Positions 42,941 to 57,019 of a stretch of DNA of 64,000 nt are shown piece after piece. The notes under the pieces are model-generated. The model was given only the letters and a program-made list of their open reading frames with translations. It ran no database searches and had not been told where the DNA came from. The position numbers and the translations under genes were made by a program. This DNA comes from Bombus terrestris. Taxonomy: Eukaryota; Arthropoda; Insecta; Hymenoptera; Apidae. Each line of letters starts with the position of its first letter. The first letter of the stretch is position 1. The stretch is from the NCBI RefSeq assembly GCF_910591885.1, contig NW_025963609.1, positions 1 through 64,000 on the forward strand, written 5' to 3'.

Positions 42941-45540
42941 CAACGTGGGACAACGTGGGACAACGTGGGACAACGTGGGACAACGTGGGACAACGTGGGA
43001 CATCGTGGGACAACGTGGGACAACGTGGGACACCGTTGGACATCGTTGGACACCGTGGGACACCGTGGGACAACGTGGGACAACGTGGGACAACGTGGGA
43101 CAACGTGGGACAACGTGGGACAACGTGGGACAACGTGGGACAACGTGGGACAACGTGGGACAACGTGGGACAACGTGGGACAACGTGGGACAACGTGGGA
43201 CATCGTGGGACAACGTGGGACAACGTGGGACAACGTGGGACAACGTGGGACACCGTTGGACACCGTTGGACACCGTTGGACACCGTTGGACATCGTTGGA
43301 CACCGTGGGACAACGTGGGACAACGTGGGACAACGTGGGAAACCATGGAACAACGTGGGACAACGTGGGACACCGTTGGACATCGTTGGACATCGTTGGA
43401 CACCGTGGGACAACGTGGGACAACGTGGGAAAACGTGGGACAACGTGGGACACCGTTGGACATCGCTGGACACCGTTGGACATCGTTGGACACCGTGGGA
43501 CAACGTGGGACAACGTGGGACAACGTGGGACAACGTGGGACAACGTGGGACAACGTGGGACAACGTGGGACAACGTGGGACAACGTGGGACAACGTGGGA
43601 CAACGTGGGACAACGTGGGACAACGTGGGACATCGTGGGACAACGTGGGACAACGTGGGACAACGTGGGACAACGTGGGACACCGTTGGACATCGTTGGA
43701 CACCGTGGGACAACGTGGGACAACGTGGGACAACGTGGGACACCGTTGGACACCGTTGGACACCGTTGGACACCGTTGGACATCGTTGGACACCGTGGGA
43801 CAACGTGGGACAACGTGGGACAACGTGGGACAACGTGGGACAACGTGGGACAACGTGGGACAACGTGGGACAACGTGGGACAACGTGGGACAACGTGGGA
43901 CAACGTGGGACAACGTGGGACAACGTGGGACAACGTGGGACAACGTGGGACACCGTTGGACACCGTTGGACACCGTTGGACACCGTTGGACATCGTTGGA
44001 CACCGTGGGACAACGTGGGACAACGTGGGACAACGTGGGAAACCATGGAACAACGTGGGACAACGTGGGACACCGTTGGACATCGTTGGACATCGTTGGA
44101 CACCGTGGGACAACGTGGGACAACGTGGGAAAACGTGGGACAACGTGGGACACCGTTGGACATCGCTGGACACCGTTGGACATCGTTGGACACCGTGGGA
44201 CAACGTGGGACAACGTGGGACAACGTGGGACAACGTGGGACAACGTGGGACAACGTGGGACAACGTGGGACAACGTGGGACAACGTGGGACAACGTGGGA
44301 CAACGTGGGACAACGTGGGACAACGTGGGACATCGTGGGACAACGTGGGACAACGTGGGACAACGTGGGACAACGTGGGACACCGTTGGACATCGTTGGA
44401 CACCGTGGGACAACGTGGGACAACGTGGGACAACGTGGGACACCGTTGGACACCGTTGGACACCGTTGGACACCGTTGGACATCGTTGGACACCGTGGGA
44501 CAACGTGGGACAACGTGGGACAACGTGGGAAACCATGGAACAACGTGGGACAACGTGGGACACCGTTGGACATCGTTGGACAACGTGGGACAACGTGGGA
44601 CAACGTGGGACAACGTGGGACAACGTGGGACAACGTGGGACAACGTGGGACACCGTTGGACACCGTGGGACACCGTTGGACATCGTTGGACATCGTTGGA
44701 CACCGTGGGACAACGTGGGACAACGTGGGACAACGTGGGACAACGTGGGACAACGTGGGACAACGTGGGACACCGTTGGACATCGTTGGACATCGTTGGA
44801 CATCGTTGGACATCGTGGGACACCGTTGGACATCGTTGGACATCGTTGGACACCGTTGGACACCGTTGGACAACGTGGGACATCGTGGGACAACGTGGGA
44901 CAACGTGGGACATCGTTGGACATCGTTGGACATCGTGGGACACCGTTGGACATCGTTGGACATCGTTGGACACCGTTGGACATCGTTGGACACCGTTGGA
45001 CATCGTTGGACATCGTTGGACATCGTGGGACACCGTTGGACATCGTTGGACATCGTTGGACACCGTGGGACAACGTGGGACAACGTGGGACAACGTGGGA
45101 AACCATGGAACAACGTGGGACACCGTTGGACACCGTTGGACACCGTTGGACACCGTTGGACATCGTTGGACACCGTGGGACAACGTGGGACAACGTGGGA
45201 CAACGTGGGAAACCATGGAACACCGTGGGACAACGTGGGACAACGTGGGACAACGTGGGACAACGTGGGACAACGTGGGACAACGTGGGACAACGTGGGA
45301 CAACGTGGGACAACGTGGGACAACGTGGGACAACGTGGGACAACGTGGGACAACGTGGGACAACGTGGGACAACGTGGGACAACGTGGGACAACGTGGGA
45401 CACCGTTGGACACCGTGGGACACCGTTGGACACCGTTGGACATCGTTGGACATCGTTGGACATCGTTGGACATCGTTGGACACCGTTGGACACCGTTGGA
45501 CACCGTTGGACATCGTTGGACACCGTGGGACAACGTGGGA
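42941..45540 (+). repeat. 2.6-kb block, copy 2 (partner at 23231)
   Basis: Markers are E 43001, D-D at 43051, F 43341, Q 43461, F 44041, Q 44161, F 44531, F 45101 and F 45211. The B/C-rich segment at 44771-45110 lacks the internal stretch that holds two B-B-B-C-C phrases in the complete copies. The A run after F 45211 is 17 units against 15 in the partner. It continues directly into composite block copy III. Confidence 0.78.
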
Positions 45541-48500
45541 CATCGTTGGACACCGTGGGACAACGTGGGACAACGTGGGACAACGTGGGACATCGTGGGA
45601 CAACGTGGGACAACGTGGGACAACGTGGGACAACGTGGGACAACGTGGGACACCGTTGGACACCGTGGGACACCGTTGGACACCGTTGGACATCGTTGGA
45701 CACCGTGGGACAACGTGGGACAACGTGGGACAACGTGGGACATCGTGGGACAACGTGGGACAACGTGGGACAACGTGGGACAACGTGGGACATCGTGGGA
45801 CAACGTGGGACAACGTGGGACAACGTGGGACATCGTGGGACAACGTGGGACAACGTGGGACAACGTGGGACAACGTGGGACAACGTGGGACACCGTTGGA
45901 CACCGTTGGACACCGTTGGACACCGTTGGACATCGTTGGACACCGTGGGACAACGTGGGACAACGTGGGACAACGTGGGAAACCATGGAACAACGTGGGA
46001 CAACGTGGGACACCGTTGGACATCGTTGGACATCGTTGGACACCGTGGGACAACGTGGGACAACGTGGGACAACGTGGGACAACGTCGGACAACGTGGGA
46101 CAACGTGGGACATCGTGGGACAACGTGGGACAACGTGGGACAACGTGGGACAACGTGGGACAACGTGGGACACCGTTGGACACCGTGGGACACCGTTGGA
46201 CATCGTTGGACACCGTGGGACAACGTGGGACAACGTGGGACAACGTGGGACAACGTGGGACAACGTGGGACAACGTGGGACAACGTGGGACAACGTGGGA
46301 CAACGTGGGACAACGTGGGACAGCGTGGGACAACGTGGGACAACGTGGGACAACGTGGGACACCGTTGGACACCGTGGGACACCGTTGGACACCGTTGGA
46401 CATCGTTGGACATCGTTGGACATCGTTGGACATCGTTGGACACCGTTGGACACCGTTGGACACCGTTGGACATCGTTGGACACCGTGGGACAACGTGGGA
46501 CAACGTGGGACAACGTGGGACAACGTGGGACAACGTGGGACAACGTGGGACATCGTGGGACATCGTGGGACAACGTGGGACAACGTGGGACAACGTGGGA
46601 CATCGTGGGACAACGTGGGACAACGTGGGACATCGTGGGACAACGTGGGACAACGTGGGACACCGTTGGACACCGTTGGACACCGTTGGACATCGTTGGA
46701 CACCGTGGGACAACGTGGGACAACGTGGGACAACGTGGGACAACGTGGGACATCGTGGGACAACGTGGGACAACGTGGGACAACGTGGGACAACGTGGGA
46801 CAACGTGGGACAACGTGGGACAACGTGGGACACCGTTGGACACCGTGGGACACCGTTGGACACCGTTGGACATCGTTGGACACCGTGGGACAACGTGGGA
46901 CAACGTGGGACAACGTGGGACAACGTGGGACATCGTGGGACAACGTGGGACAACGTGGGACAACGTGGGACAACGTGGGACATCGTGGGACAACGTGGGA
47001 CAACGTGGGACATCGTGGGACAACGTGGGACAACGTGGGACAACGTGGGACAAAGTGGGACAACGTGGGACACCGTTGGACACCGTTGGACACCGTTGGA
47101 CACCGTTGGACATCGTTGGACACCGTGGGACAACGTGGGACAACGTGGGACAACGTGGGAAACCATGGAACAACGTGGGACAACGTGGGACACCGTTGGA
47201 CATCGTTGGACATCGTTGGACACCGTGGGACAACGTGGGACAACGTGGGACAACGTGGGACAACGTCGGACAACGTGGGACAACGTGGGACATCGTGGGA
47301 CAACGTGGGACAACGTGGGACAACGTGGGACAACGTGGGACAACGTGGGACACCGTTGGACACCGTGGGACACCGTTGGACACCGTTGGACATCGTTGGA
47401 CACCGTGGGACAACGTGGGACAACGTGGGACAACGTGGGACAACGTGGGACATCGTGGGACAACGTGGGACAACGTGGGACAACGTGGGACAACGTGGGA
47501 CATCGTGGGACAACGTGGGACAACGTGGGACAACGTGGGACATCGTGGGACAACGTGGGACAACGTGGGACAACGTGGGACAACGTGGGACATCGTGGGA
47601 CAACGTGGGACAACGTGGGACAACGTGGGACATCGTGGGACAACGTGGGACAACGTGGGACAACGTGGGACAACGTGGGACAACGTGGGACACCGTTGGA
47701 CACCGTTGGACACCGTTGGACACCGTTGGACATCGTTGGACACCGTGGGACAACGTGGGACAACGTGGGACAACGTGGGAAACCATGGAACAACGTGGGA
47801 CAACGTGGGACACCGTTGGACATCGTTGGACATCGTTGGACACCGTGGGACAACGTGGGACAACGTGGGACAACGTGGGACAACGTCGGACAACGTGGGA
47901 CAACGTGGGACAACGTGGGACAACGTGGGACAACGTGGGACAACGTGGGACAACGTGGTACAACGTGGGACAACGTGGGACAACGTGGGACATCGTGGGA
48001 CAACGTGGGACAACGTGGGACAACGTGGGACAACGTGGGACATCGTTGGACACCGTTGGACACCGTGGGACAACGTGGGACAACGTGGGACAACGTGGGA
48101 CATCGTTGGACACCGTTGGACATCGTTGGACACCGTTGGACATCGTTGGACATCGTTGGATATCGTGGGACACCGTTGGACATCGTTGGACATCGTTGGA
48201 CACCGTGGGACAACGTGGGACAACGTGGGACAACGTGGGAAACCATGGAACAACGTGGGACACCGTTGGACATCGTTGGACATCGTTGGACACCGTGGGA
48301 CACCGTTGGACACCGTTGGACACCGTTGGACATCGTTGGACATCGTTGGACATCGTGGGACACCGTTGGACATCGTTGGACATCGTTGGACACCGTTGGA
48401 CATCGTTGGACACCGTTGGACATCGTTGGACATCGTTGGACATCGTGGGACACCGTTGGACATCGTTGGACATCGTTGGACACCGTGGGACAACGTGGGA

Positions 48501-49520
48501 CAACGTGGGACAACGTGGGAAACCATGGAACAACGTGGGACAACGTGGGACACCGTTGGACATCGTTGGACAACGTGGGACAACGTGGGACAACGTGGGA
48601 CACCGTTGGACACCGTGGGACACCGTTGGACACCGTTGGACATCGTTGGACATCGTTGGACATCGTTGGACATCGTTGGACACCGTTGGACACCGTTGGA
48701 CACCGTTGGACATCGTTGGACACCGTGGGACAACGTGGGACAACGTGGGACAACGTGGGACAACGTGGGACAACGTGGGACAACGTGGGACAACGTGGGA
48801 CAACGTGGGACAACGTGGGACAACGTGGGACAACGTGGGACAACGTGGGACAACGTGGGACAACGTGGGACAACGTGGGACACCGTTGGACACCGTGGGA
48901 CACCGTTGGACACCGTTGGACATCGTTGGACATCGTTGGACATCGTTGCACATCGTTGGACACCGTTGGACACCGTTGGACACCGTTGGACATCGTTGGA
49001 CACCGTGGGACAACGTGGGACAACGTGGGACAACGTGGGACAACGTGGGACAACGTTGGACACCGTGGGACAACGTGGGACAACGTGGGACAACGTGGGA
49101 CAACGTCGGACAACGTGGGACAACGTGGGACATCGTGGGACAACGTGGGACAACGTGGGACAACGTGGGACAACGTGGGACAACGTGGGACACCGTTGGA
49201 CACCGTGGGACACCGTTGGACATCGTTGGACACCGTGGGACAACGTGGGACAACGTGGGACAACGTGGGACAACGTGGGACAACGTGGGACAACGTGGGA
49301 CAACGTGGGACAACGTGGGACAACGTGGGACAACGTGGGACAGCGTGGGACAACGTGGGACAACGTGGGACAACGTGGGACAACGTGGGACAACGTGGGA
49401 CACCGTTGGACACCGTGGGACACCGTTGGACACCGTTGGACATCGTTGGACATCGTTGGACATCGTTGGACATCGTTGGACACCGTTGGACACCGTTGGA
49501 CACCGTTGGACATCGTTGGA
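45421..49520 (+). repeat. Composite higher-order block, copy III (internally shortened)
   Basis: Markers are F 45981, S 46321, K 47051, F 47161, F 47781, F 48241, F 48521, R 49101 and S 49341. Relative to copy II the offset is 15,310 at the start, 15,250-15,260 after S, and 14,840 after about 49.1 kb. So roughly 60 bp and then about 420 bp were lost. The second loss removed the piece carrying the F unit equivalent to 34161 while keeping its R unit. Private changes include caacgtggta at 47951 and tatcgtggga at 48161. Confidence 0.78.
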
Positions 49521-51290
49521 CACCGTTGGACATCGTTGGACACCGTGGGACAACGTGGGACAACGTGGGACAACGTGGGACAACGTGGGACAACGTGGGA
49601 CAACGTGGGACAACGTGGGACAACGTGGGACAACGTGGGACAACGTGGGACATCGTGGGGCAACGTGGGACAACGTGGGACAACGTGGGACAACGTGGGA
49701 CACCGTTGGACAACGTGCGACACCGTTGGACATCGTTGGACACCGTGGGACAACGTGGGACAACGTGGGACAACGTGGGAAACCATGGAACAACGTGGGA
49801 CAACGTGGGACACCGTTGGACATCGTTGGACAACGTGGGACAACGTGGGACAACGTGGGACAACGTGGGACAACGTGGGACAACGTGGGACACCGTTGGA
49901 CACCGTGGGACACCTTTGGACACCGTTGGACATCGTTGGACACCGTGGGACAACGTGGGACAACGTGGGACAACGTGGGACAACGTGGGACAACGTGGGA
50001 CAACGTGGCACAACGTGGGACAACGTGGGACAACGTGGGACAACGTGGGACAACGTGGGACAACGTGGGACAACGTGGGACAACGTGGGACAACGTGGGA
50101 CACCGTTGGACAACGTGGGACACCGTTGGACATCGTTGGACACCGTGGGACAACGTGGGACAACGTGGGACAACGTGGGACAACGTGGGACAACGTGGGA
50201 CACCGTTGGACATCGTTGGACATCGTTGGACATCGTGGGACACCGTTGGACATCGTTGGACATCGTTGGACACCGTTGGACACCGTTGGACAACGTGGGA
50301 CATCGTGGGACAACGTGGGACAACGTGGGACAACGTGGGACAACGTGGGACACCGTTGGACACCGTGGGACACCGTTGGACACCGTTGGACACCGTTGGA
50401 CATCGTTGGACATCGTTGGACATCGTGGGACACCGTTGGACATCGTTGGACATCGTTGGACACCGTTGGACATCGTTGGACACCGTTGGACATCGTTGGA
50501 CATCGTTGGACATCGTGGGACACCGTTGGACATCGTTGGACATCGTTGGACACCGTTGGACATCGTTGGACATCGTTGGACATCGTTGGACACCGTTGGA
50601 CACCGTTGGACACCGTTGGACATCGTTGGACACCGTGGGACAACGTGGGACAACGTGGGACAACGTGGGACAACGTGGGACAACGTGGGACATCGTGGGA
50701 CAACGTGGGACAACGTGGGACAACGTGGGACAACGTGGGACAACGTGGGACACCGTTGGACACCGTGGGACACCGTTGGACACCGTTGGACATCGTTGGA
50801 CACCGTGGGACAACGTGGGACAACGTGGGACAACGTGGGACAACGTGGGACATCGTGGGACAACGTGGGACAACGTGGGACAACGTGGGACAACGTGGGA
50901 CATCGTGGGACAACGTGGGACAACGTGGGACAACGTGGGACATCGTGGGACAACGTGGGACAACGTGGGACAACGTGGGACAACGTGGGACAACGTGGGA
51001 CACCGTTGGACACCGTTGGACACCGTTGGACACCGTTGGACATCGTTGGACACCGTGGGACAACGTGGGACAACGTGGGACAACGTGGGAAACCATGGAA
51101 CAACGTGGGACAACGTGGGACACCGTTGGACATCGTTGGACATCGTTGGACACCGTGGGACAACGTGGGACAACGTGGGACAACGTGGGACAACGTCGGA
51201 CAACGTGGGACAACGTGGGACATCGTGGGACAACGTGGGACAACGTGGGACAACGTGGGACAACGTGGGACAACGTGGGACATCGTGGGA
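49521..51290 (+). repeat. Decamer array with the 50.2-kb B/C-rich block
   Basis: Contains caacgtggggc-type ending near 49660, caacgtgcga at 49711, cacctttgga at 49911, F 49781, the B/C-rich block 50201-50640, F 51091 and R 51191. The unit cacctttgga recurs at 53461, 54141 and in the last register, tying this part to 53-60 kb. Confidence 0.76.
50201..50640 (+). repeat. 440-bp B/C-rich block, copy 1 (partner at 60050)
   Basis: A run of B and C units with E punctuation, ending B-C-C-C-B-B-B-C-D. The order is the same as 60050-60489. It resembles the 470-bp block at 12311 but lacks one D-B-B-B-C-C phrase and ends differently. A close relative sits at 54431-54830. Confidence 0.82.
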
Positions 51291-52710
51291 CACCGTTGGA
51301 CACCGTGGGACAACGTGGGACAACGTGGGACAACGTGGGACAACGTGGGACAACGTGGGACAACGTGGGACAACGTGGGACAACGTGGGACAACGTGGGA
51401 CATCGTGGGACAACGTGGGACAACGTGGGACAACGTGGGACAACGTGGGACAACGTGGGACAACGTGGGACAACGTGGGACACCGTTGGACATCGTTGGA
51501 CAATGTGGGACAACGTGGGACAACGTGGGACAACGTGGGACACCGTTGGACACCGTTGGACACCGTTGGACACCGTTGGACACCGTTGGACATCGCTGGA
51601 CACCGTGGGACAACGTGGGACAACGTGGGACAACGTGGGACAACGTGGGACATCGTGGGACAACGTGGGACAACGTGGGACAACGTGGGACATCGTGGGA
51701 CAACGTGGGACAACGTGGGACAACGTGGGACAACGTGGGACAACGTGGGACACCGTTGGACACCGTTGGACACCGTTGGACACCGTTGGACATCGTTGGA
51801 CACCGTGGGACAACGTGGGACAACGTGGGACAACGTGGGAAACCATGGAACAACGTGGGACAACGTGGGACACCGTTGGACATCGTTGGACATCGTTGGA
51901 CACCGTGGGACAACGTGGGACAACGTGGGAAAACGTGGGACAACGTAGGACACCGTTGGACATCGCTGGACACCGTTGGACATCGTTGGACACCGTGGGA
52001 CAACGTGGGACAACGTGGGACATCGTGGGACAACGTGGGACAACGTGGGACAACGTGGGACAACGTGGGACAACGTGGGACAACGTGGGACAACGTGGGA
52101 CAACGTGGGACAACGTGGGACAACGTGGGACAACGTGGGACATCGTGGGACAACGTGGGACAACGTGGGACAACGTGGGACAACGTGGGACATCGTTGGA
52201 CACCGTTGGACACCGTGGGACAACGTGGGACAACGTGGGACAACGTGGGACAACGTGGGACAACGTGGGACAACGTGGGACAACGTGGGACAACGTGGGA
52301 CAACGTGGGACAACGTGGGACAACGTGGGACAACGTGGGACAACGTGGGACATCGTGGGACAACGTGGGACAACGTGGGACAACGTGGGACAACGTGGGA
52401 CAACGTGGGACACCGTTGGACATCGTTGGACACCGTGGGACAACGTGGGACAACGTGGGACAACGTGGGACACCGTTGGACACCGTTGGACACCGTTGGA
52501 CATCGTTGGACACCGTGGGTCAACGTGGGACAACGTGGGACAACGTGGGAAACCATGGAACAACGTGGGACAACGTGGGACACCGTTGGACATCGTTGGA
52601 CAACGTGGGACAACGTGGGACAACGTGGGACAACGTGGGACAACGTGGGACAACGTGGGACAACGTGGGACAACGTGGGACACCGTTGGACACCGTGGGA
52701 CACCGTTGGA
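51291..52710 (+). repeat. 1.4-kb block with run-length differences, copy 1
   Basis: Pairs with 55161-56610. Shared rare units are caatgtggga 51501, Q 51591, F 51841, caacgtagga 51941 and Q 51961. The offset wanders between 3,870, 3,890, 3,880 and 3,900 bp because successive A runs differ by one or two units. Unit order outside the A runs is otherwise conserved. Confidence 0.83.
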
Positions 52711-55160
52711 CAACGTGGGACAACCTGGGACAACGTGGGACAACGTGGGAAACCATGGAACAACGTGGGACAACGTGGGACATCGTGGGACAACGTGGGA
52801 CAACGTGGGACAACGTGGGACATCGTGGGACAACGTGGGACATCGTGGGACAACGTGGGACAACGTGGGACAACGTGGGACAACGTGGGACAACGTGGGA
52901 CACCGTTGGACATCGTTGGACACCGTGGGACACCGTGGGACAACGTGGGACAACGTGGGACAACGTGGGACAACGTGGGACAACGTGGGACAACGTGGGA
53001 CACCGTTGGACATCGTTGGACACCGTGGGACAACGTGGGACAACGTGGGACAACGTGGGACACCGTTGGACACCGTTGGACACCGTTGGACACCGTTGGA
53101 CATCGTTGGACACCGTGGGACAACGTGGGACAACGTGGGACAGCGTGGGAAACCATGGAACAACGTGGGACAACGTGGGACACCGTTGGACATCGTTGGA
53201 CAACGTGGGACAACGTGGGACATCGTTGGACACCGTGGGACAACGTGGGACAACGTGGGACCACGTGGGACAACGTGGGACAACGTGGGACACCGTGGGA
53301 CAACGTGGGACAACGTGGGACAACGTGGGAAACCATGGAACAACGTGGGACAACGTGGGACACCGTTGGACATCGTTGGACAACGTGGGACAACGTGGGA
53401 CAACGTGGGACAACGTGGGACAACGTGGGACAACGTGGGACACCGTTGGACACCGTGGGACACCTTTGGACACCGTTGGACATCGTTGGACACCGTGGGA
53501 CAACGTGGGACAACGTGGGACAACGTGGGACAACGTGGGACAACGTGGGACAACGTGGGACAACGTGGGACAACGTGGGACAACGTGGGACAACGTGGGA
53601 CAACGTGGGACAACGTGGGACAACGTGGGACAACGTGGGACAACGTGGGACACCGTTGGACAACGTGGGACACCGTTGGACATCGTTGGGCACCGTGGGA
53701 CAACGTGGGACAACGTGGGACAACGTGGGACAACGTGGGACACCGTTGGACATCGTTGGGCACCGTGGGACAACGTGGGACAACGTGGGACAACGTGGGA
53801 CAACGTGGGACACCGTTGGACATCGTTGGACATCGTTGGACACCGTTGGACACCGTTGGACAACGTGGGACATCGTGGGACAACGTGGGACAACGTGGGA
53901 CATCGTTGGACACCGTGGGACAACGTGGGACAACGTGGGACCACGTGGGACAACGTGGGACAACGTGGGACACCGTGGGACAACGTGGGACAACGTGGGA
54001 CAACGTGGGAAACCATGGAACAACGTGGGACAACGTGGGACACCGTTGGACATCGTTGGACAACGTGGGACAACGTGGGACAACGTGGGACAACGTGGGA
54101 CAACGTGGGACAACGTGGGACACCGTTGGACACCGTGGGACACCTTTGGACACCGTTGGACATCGTTGGACACCGTGGGACAACGTGGGACAACGTGGGA
54201 CAACGTGGGACAACGTGGGACAACGTGGGACAACGTGGGACAACGTGGGACAACGTGGGACAACGTGGGACAACGTGGGACAACGTGGGACAACGTGGGA
54301 CAACGTGGGACAACGTGGGACAACGTGGGACACCGTTGGACAACGTGGGACACCGTTGGACATCGTTGGGCACCGTGGGACAACGTGGGACAACGTGGGA
54401 CAACGTGGGACAACGTGGGACAACGTGGGACACCGTTGGACATCGTTGGACATCGTTGGACACCGTTGGACACCGTTGGACAACGTGGGACATCGTGGGA
54501 CAACGTGGGACAACGTGGGACAACGTGGGACAACGTGGGACACCGTTGGACACCGTGGGACACCGTTGGACACCGTTGGACACCGTTGGACATCGTTGGA
54601 CATCGTTGGACATCGTGGGACACCGTTGGACATCGTTGGACATCGTTGGACACCGTTGGACATCGTTGGACACCGTTGGACATCGTTGGACATCGTTGGA
54701 CATCGTGGGACACCGTTGGACATCGTTGGACATCGTTGGACACCGTTGGACATCGTTGGACATCGTTGGACATCGTTGGACACCGTTGGACACCGTTGGA
54801 CACCGTTGGACATCGTTGGACACCGTGGGACAACGTGGGACAACGTGGGACAACGTGGGACAACGTGGGACAACGTGGGACATCGTGGGACAACGTGGGA
54901 CAACGTGGGACAACGTGGGACAACGTGGGACAACGTGGGACACCGTTGGACACCGTGGGACACCGTTGGACACCGTTGGACATCGTTGGACACCGTGGGA
55001 CAACGTGGGACAACGTGGGACAACGTGGGACAACGTGGGACATCGTGGGACAACGTGGGACAACGTGGGACAACGTGGGACAACGTGGGACATCGTGGGA
55101 CAACGTGGGACAACGTGGGACAACGTGGGACATCGTGGGACAACGTGGGACATCGTGGGA
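52711..55160 (+). repeat. Decamer array with repeated H-D-F modules
   Basis: F at 52551 (just upstream), 52751, 53151, 53331 and 54011, H at 53261 and 53941, S at 53141 next to F, cacctttgga at 53461 and 54141, and catcgttggg/caccgtggga pairs near 53690, 53760 and 54370. The segment H 53261 to cacctttgga 53461 recurs as H 53941 to cacctttgga 54141 with 680-bp offset, a local direct duplication. The unit caacctggga at 52721 also appears beyond 57080. Confidence 0.78.
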
Positions 55161-56610
55161 CACCGTTGGACACCGTGGGACAACGTGGGACAACGTGGGA
55201 CAACGTGGGACAACGTGGGACAACGTGGGACAACGTGGGACAACGTGGGACAACGTGGGACAACGTGGGACAACGTGGGACAACGTGGGACATCGTGGGA
55301 CAACGTGGGACAACGTGGGACAACGTGGGACAACGTGGGACAACGTGGGACAACGTGGGACACCGTTGGACATCGTTGGACAATGTGGGACAACGTGGGA
55401 CAACGTGGGACAACGTGGGACACCGTTGGACACCGTTGGACACCGTTGGACACCGTTGGACACCGTTGGACATCGCTGGACACCGTGGGACAACGTGGGA
55501 CAACGTGGGACAACGTGGGACAACGTGGGACATCGTGGGACAACGTGGGACAACGTGGGACAACGTGGGACATCGTGGGACAACGTGGGACAACGTGGGA
55601 CAACGTGGGACAACGTGGGACAACGTGGGACACCGTTGGACACCGTTGGACACCGTTGGACACCGTTGGACATCGTTGGACACCGTGGGACAACGTGGGA
55701 CAACGTGGGACAACGTGGGAAACCATGGAACAACGTGGGACAACGTGGGACACCGTTGGACATCGTTGGACATCGTTGGACACCGTGGGACAACGTGGGA
55801 CAACGTGGGAAAACGTGGGACAACGTAGGACACCGTTGGACATCGCTGGACACCGTTGGACATCGTTGGACACCGTGGGACAACGTGGGACAACGTGGGA
55901 CATCGTGGGACAACGTGGGACAACGTGGGACAACGTGGGACAACGTGGGACAACGTGGGACAACGTGGGACAACGTGGGACAACGTGGGACAACGTGGGA
56001 CAACGTGGGACATCGTGGGACAACGTGGGACAACGTGGGACAACGTGGGACAACGTGGGACATCGTTGGACACCGTTGGACACCGTGGGACAACGTGGGA
56101 CAACGTGGGACAACGTGGGACAACGTGGGACAACGTGGGACAACGTGGGACAACGTGGGACAACGTGGGACAACGTGGGACAACGTGGGACAACGTGGGA
56201 CAACGTGGGACAACGTGGGACAACGTGGGACAACGTGGGACATCGTGGGACAACGTGGGACAACGTGGGACAACGTGGGACAACGTGGGACAACGTGGGA
56301 CACCGTTGGACATCGTTGGACACCGTGGGACAACGTGGGACAACGTGGGACAACGTGGGACACCGTTGGACACCGTTGGACACCGTTGGACATCGTTGGA
56401 CACCGTGGGACAACGTGGGACAACGTGGGACAACGTGGGAAACCATGGAACAACGTGGGACAACGTGGGACACCGTTGGACATCGTTGGACAACGTGGGA
56501 CAACGTGGGACAACGTGGGACAACGTGGGACAACGTGGGACAACGTGGGACAACGTGGGACAACGTGGGACAACGTGGGACACCGTTGGACACCGTGGGA
56601 CACCGTTGGA
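55161..56610 (+). repeat. 1.4-kb block with run-length differences, copy 2
   Basis: Shared markers are caatgtggga 55381, Q 55471, F 55721, caacgtagga 55821 and Q 55841. The A run before E 55291 has 11 units against 9 in copy 1, and the run after it has 6 against 7. These are whole-unit slippage differences. Confidence 0.83.
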
Positions 56611-57010
56611 CACCGTTGGACATCGTTGGACACCGTGGGACAACGTGGCACAACGTGGGACAACGTGGGACAACGTGGGACAACGTGGGACAACGTGGGA
56701 CAACGTGGGACAACGTGGGACAACGTGGGACAACGTGGGACAACGTGGGACATCGTGGGACAACGTGGGACAACGTGGGACAACGTGGGACAACGTGGGA
56801 CACCGTTGGACAACGTGGGACACCGTTGGACATCGTTGGACACCGTGGGACAACGTGGGACAACGTGGGACCACGTGGGACAACGTGGGACAACGTGGGA
56901 CAACGTGGGACAACGTGGGACAACGTGGGACAACGTGGGACAACGTGGGACAACGTGGGACATCGTGGGACAACGTGGGACAACGTGGGACAACGTGGGA
57001 CAACGTGGGA

Positions 57011-57019
57011 CAACGTGGA
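57011..57019 (+). repeat. Nine-base unit: register break 2
   Basis: The unit reads caacgtgga, an A unit with GGG reduced to GG. Units from 57020 begin at coordinates ending in 0. Blocks found upstream in the old register (for example 50201-50640) recur downstream in the new one (60050-60489). Loss of one G from a G run is also a common long-read error. Confidence 0.88.

Larger units (their letters stand above)
1141..56880 (+). other. Dispersed H units carrying CCACGTGG palindromes
   Basis: Seventeen ccacgtggga units were located: 1141, 2171, 2371, 7011, 8041, 8241, 11211, 20861, 21171, 23201, 38901, 39821, 40991, 41301, 53261, 53941 and 56871. One A to C change turns the ACGTG core into the 8-bp palindrome CCACGTGG, which contains CACGTG, the E-box/G-box recognised by bHLH and some bZIP factors. 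Most follow B-C-D-A-A or B-C-A-A. Their positions follow the duplication history of the array, so binding is only a possibility. Coordinates give the outer limits of the set. Confidence 0.6.
171..57019 (+). repeat. Main register segment, 56.8 kb without a net frame change
   Basis: Every unit begins at a coordinate ending in 1, through about 5,680 units. All insertions and deletions inferred from comparing duplicated blocks are whole multiples of 10 bp, so copy number changes by entire units rather than by base slippage. The last unit (57011-57019) is the 9-base one that ends the register. Confidence 0.93.

Noticed and set aside
7126..51948. Plus-strand open frame of 14,940 codons made of TTWDNVGQRG repeats
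   Set aside because: All three frames of the strand give the same cycle, the reverse strand is equally open, there is no non-repeat domain, signal sequence or promoter, and openness follows from unit length and composition. Not a supported gene.
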